A stretch of DNA of 9,257 nt from the NCBI GenBank assembly GCA_031266115.1, contig JAISBQ010000317.1:1-9257 (forward strand), given 5' to 3'. Source of the DNA: Bifidobacteriaceae bacterium. Lineage in GTDB: Bacteria; Actinomycetota; Actinomycetes; Actinomycetales; WQXJ01. The notes under the pieces are model-generated. The model searched no databases. It was given only the letters and a program-made list of their open reading frames with translations, and was not told where the DNA came from. Positions 6,892 through 9,257 of the stretch are shown one piece after another; position 1 is the first letter of the stretch, and every line of letters starts with the position of its first letter. The translations under genes and the position numbers were made by a program.

Positions 6892-8357
6892 CCCGGGGGG
6901 TGGGCGTTGGCCTCGACGGCACCGGACGTGTGCATGTGGTCGGCGTGGGCGGCGCCGGAATGTCCGCCATCGCGGAGTTGGTGCGTGGACTCGGCCACCG
7001 GGTCTCGGGCACCGACCGTACCGAATCGGCCACTCTTGCCCGGCTGCGGGCATTAGGCGTGGACGCCCGCGCACCCCACGACCGAACGGCCGTCGAGGAC
7101 GCCTGCCTCGTGGTCCGCTCTTCGGCGATCCCGCCAGACAATCCCGAACTCGTGCGTGCCACGGAACTCGGGATACCGGTGATCCACCGCAGCGAGGCCT
7201 TGGCGCTGATCGCGGCGCGCGATGTCGTGGTCGCCGTGGCCGGATCCCACGGCAAGACCACGACGTCGGCGATGGTGACTAGCGCGTTGGCCGCAGGTGG
7301 ATGGGATCCGAGCTACGCCATCGGCGCCGTCGTCACGGGAACTGGACACGGTGCCGCGGTGGGGCGTGGTGGCGTGATGGTGCTCGAGGCGGACGAATCC
7401 GACGGGTCGTTCCTCGCCTATCGCCCAGACGTGGGTGTAGTGACGAATGTCGAGCCGGACCACCTCGACCACTACGGCAGCTTGCAGGCTGTCGAGGAGG
7501 CATTCGTCGAGTTCGCCGCGACGATGCGGCCGGGCGGCGTCCTCGTGGTGTGCGCCGATGATCCGGGCGCGGCCCGCGTTGGTGCCCAGGCCCGGCGCGC
7601 GGGCAGCGACGTCATCACCTACGGCTTCACGTCTGGCGCGGACGCGCGCATCGCCTGGGAGGGGGCTGCCGAGAACTGCGACCCCAGGCCGCGTATTCGC
7701 TTCACCAACGCCGGCGGCGACATGGTCACCATCGCCCTGCCCATGCCCGGCCGGCACATCGCCCTCAACGTGACGGCGGCCTACACCGCGGCGGTCGCGG
7801 CAATCCAGCGGATCCCCAGGCGCCTCGGCAGGGAGGACGAGGCCGCGCTGGTCGGCGGCCTGGAGTCCTTTGCCGGAACGGCGCGCCGGTTCGAGCTGCG
7901 CGGCGAGGTGAGCGGGGTGCGGGTGATCGACGACTACGCCCACCACCCCACGGAGATCGACGCGACTGTGGCGGCGGCCCGAACCGTGGCGGGCAGCGGG
8001 CGGATTGTCGCGGTCTTCCAGCCGCACCTGTATTCGCGCACGGCGGCCTTCGCGCCGGAATTCGCCGCGGCTCTGGCCGCGGCGGACCAGGTGGCGGTGA
8101 TGGATGTCTACGCGGCGCGCGAGCAGCCGGTAGCCGGCGTGGATGGGAATCTCATCGCCTCGCGCGTGCCCGGCGCGGTGCATCTCCCACACCGCGGCGA
8201 CGTGGCCGATCGCCTCGCCGGATGGGCCCGCGCCGGCGACATCATCCTCACGCTCGGCGCGGGCGACGTGACGGACCTGGTACCCGAGATACTCGCCAGC
8301 CTGGCTGAGCACGCTGAACACACCAGCCACACCGACCCCGAGGGGATGGCATCGTGA
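6888..8357 (+). CDS. murC: UDP-MurNAc:L-Ala ligase MurC
   Basis: Cytoplasmic ATP-dependent ligase that catalyses the first amino acid addition, L-Ala onto UDP-MurNAc. The protein is 489 aa. Motifs: VGVGGAGMSAIAEL (~18-31) for UDP binding; SSAIPPDNPEL; P-loop AGSHGKTTTSAM with Lys123; LEADESDGSFL; NVEPDHLDHY (Asp191, His192); ALNVTAAYTAA; ARRFELRGE; VIDDYAHHPTEI (His352-353); VFQPHLYSRTAAF; and LGAGDVTDL. The ATG at 6888 overlaps the murG stop as ATGA and has a near-ideal GAGGAGG (6874-6880) with 7-nt spacing, the strongest ribosome binding site in the window. The last ~15 residues (histidine/glutamate-rich, HAEHTSHTDPEG) go beyond the conserved domain. It overlaps ftsQ by 4 nt. Confidence 0.97.
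   Translation: MTRGVGVGLDGTGRVHVVGVGGAGMSAIAELVRGLGHRVSGTDRTESATLARLRALGVDARAPHDRTAVEDACLVVRSSAIPPDNPELVRATELGIPVIHRSEALALIAARDVVVAVAGSHGKTTTSAMVTSALAAGGWDPSYAIGAVVTGTGHGAAVGRGGVMVLEADESDGSFLAYRPDVGVVTNVEPDHLDHYGSLQAVEEAFVEFAATMRPGGVLVVCADDPGAARVGAQARRAGSDVITYGFTSGADARIAWEGAAENCDPRPRIRFTNAGGDMVTIALPMPGRHIALNVTAAYTAAVAAIQRIPRRLGREDEAALVGGLESFAGTARRFELRGEVSGVRVIDDYAHHPTEIDATVAAARTVAGSGRIVAVFQPHLYSRTAAFAPEFAAALAAADQVAVMDVYAAREQPVAGVDGNLIASRVPGAVHLPHRGDVADRLAGWARAGDIILTLGAGDVTDLVPEILASLAEHAEHTSHTDPEGMAS
8340..8345 (+). promoter_or_regulatory. Ribosome binding site of ftsQ
   Basis: GAGGGG, 8 nt before the GTG at 8354, in the last codons of murC. Together with the GTGA overlap it supports 8354 over the later in-frame GTG (8384) and ATG (8393). 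Confidence 0.6.
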
Positions 8358-9257
8358 GCGCGCGCCGCCGTCCTGCGAGCCCCGTGGCACCCATGCCGGG
8401 CCGGCGCCTCGTCGCGGTGCTCGACGCGTCGGACGGCACGGGCCGGCGCCGGGAACGGCGGCCCGACCGGGCCGCAAGGCGGGAGGCGAAACGCGAACGT
8501 TCGGCGGCGAGCCATCCCCATCGTCCGGCGCGTCCCACAGGGACAGTGGCCCGTCCCGCGCCACCCCTGCCGGGGAGCCTCGGGCGTGAGACCGCCGAGG
8601 CTCTCACATCCACCGAACGCTTCGCTGCCCGCGCTCGCGCGGAGCGGCGCGCCGGGCGATGGCGGGTGGTGCGGCGCCTGGCTGTGGCCGCCATTCCGGT
8701 GGCCCTGGCGGCTGTGGTCTTCTTCTCACCGGTGTGCGCGGTGCGCGACGGCCAGATCCAGGTACGCGGGATCGCCGGGGTAGTGACGGCCGATCAGGTC
8801 GCCGAGGTCATGGCGCCGGTGGTCGGTGTGCCGCTCGCGCGCCTTGATCTTGGGCACCTGGCCGCCGATGTCGAATCGATCCGCGGGGTGAAATCCGCCA
8901 GTGTGGCGCGAGTGTGGCCCACCGGCGTGACTGTGTCGATCGAGGCACGGATTCCCGTGGCGGCGGTCGCGGATGGCGGACGGTTTGTGCTCCTGGATGC
9001 CGAAGGTGTTCAGCTGGCGGCCGTCGCAGCGCCGCCGGCCGGCGTCCCCGAGGTAGATGTTCCCCTGACCGATTCCGATGCCCGCACCCTGCGGACGGTC
9101 CTTGAGGTGCTCGATTCGATCCCGGCGTCCCTCGCCGCCACCATCGCCTCGATCGGCGCCGCGACCAGAGACACCGTGCACTTCACCGTGGCCGGCGGGC
9201 AGCATGTGGTGTGGGGCGATGCTTCGCAGCCAGCTCTCAAGGCCGCCGCGTTGGAGG
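8354..9257 (+). CDS. ftsQ: Cell division protein FtsQ/DivIB, N-terminal 301 codons (3' end outside window)
   Basis: Single-pass membrane protein that links early and late divisome components. The frame is open from the GTG at 8354 to the right edge with no stop. Seen: a long basic, proline/arginine/alanine-rich cytoplasmic region (residues 1 to ~106), a hydrophobic segment RLAVAAIPVALAAVVFFSPV (~108-127), then a POTRA-like domain (~130-200) reading VRDGQIQVRGIAGV, VTADQVAEVMAPVVGVPLARL, VESIRGVKSASVARVWPTGVTVSI and EARIPVAAV, as expected for FtsQ. After it come FVLLDAEGVQ and the beta-rich FtsQ domain. Start choice rests on the 4-nt GTGA overlap with murC and the GAGGGG site. It follows murC as in other actinobacteria, where ftsZ normally comes next. 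The name rests on domain order plus position. Confidence 0.92.
   Translation, partial: MSARRRPASPVAPMPGRRLVAVLDASDGTGRRRERRPDRAARREAKRERSAASHPHRPARPTGTVARPAPPLPGSLGRETAEALTSTERFAARARAERRAGRWRVVRRLAVAAIPVALAAVVFFSPVCAVRDGQIQVRGIAGVVTADQVAEVMAPVVGVPLARLDLGHLAADVESIRGVKSASVARVWPTGVTVSIEARIPVAAVADGGRFVLLDAEGVQLAAVAAPPAGVPEVDVPLTDSDARTLRTVLEVLDSIPASLAATIASIGAATRDTVHFTVAGGQHVVWGDASQPALKAAALE

Overview
The window is a gapless stretch of a division and cell wall (dcw) cluster, with every gene on the + strand: murE (3' end only), murF, mraY, murD, ftsW, murG, murC and ftsQ (5' part only). The DNA is very GC-rich with strong third-position G/C bias. Gene order matches the actinobacterial dcw arrangement, as do details such as the HHHFELSGW end of MraY and an FtsQ with a long basic cytoplasmic tail. 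The organism is therefore most likely a high-GC actinomycete. Some MraY and FtsW loops look like Propionibacteriales to me, but that is a low-confidence impression from memory.

Layout: murE tail (1-568), murF (559-1983), mraY (1986-3080), murD (3084-4535), a duplicated junction carrying a 29-codon mini-ORF (4487-4644), ftsW (4604-5818), murG (5815-6891), murC (6888-8357), ftsQ (8354 to the right edge). Neighbouring genes overlap by 4-10 nt or are separated by 2-3 nt, so the block is almost certainly one polycistronic unit with translational coupling. I see no internal terminator, no RNA gene, no mobile element and no CRISPR. The only inter-gene gap longer than 3 nt is between murD and ftsW (68 nt).

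How the genes work together: MurC, MurD, MurE and MurF add L-Ala, D-Glu, the diamino acid and D-Ala-D-Ala in turn to UDP-MurNAc. MraY moves the phospho-MurNAc-pentapeptide onto undecaprenyl phosphate (lipid I). MurG adds GlcNAc (lipid II). FtsW polymerises lipid II at the septum, and FtsQ scaffolds the division complex.

The main unusual feature is the murD/ftsW junction. A 79-bp segment covering the 3' end of murD, a ribosome binding site and the ftsW start is present twice in tandem (units 4487-4565 and 4566-4644; 69/79 identical without gaps; a 53-bp core is 52/53 identical). Because 79 is not a multiple of 3, the first copy of the ftsW start opens a 29-codon ORF. Its N-terminus copies FtsW and its C-terminus copies MurD. 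It overlaps murD upstream and ftsW downstream by 11 nt each, in the same way at both ends. The rest of the window is a conventional dcw cluster.
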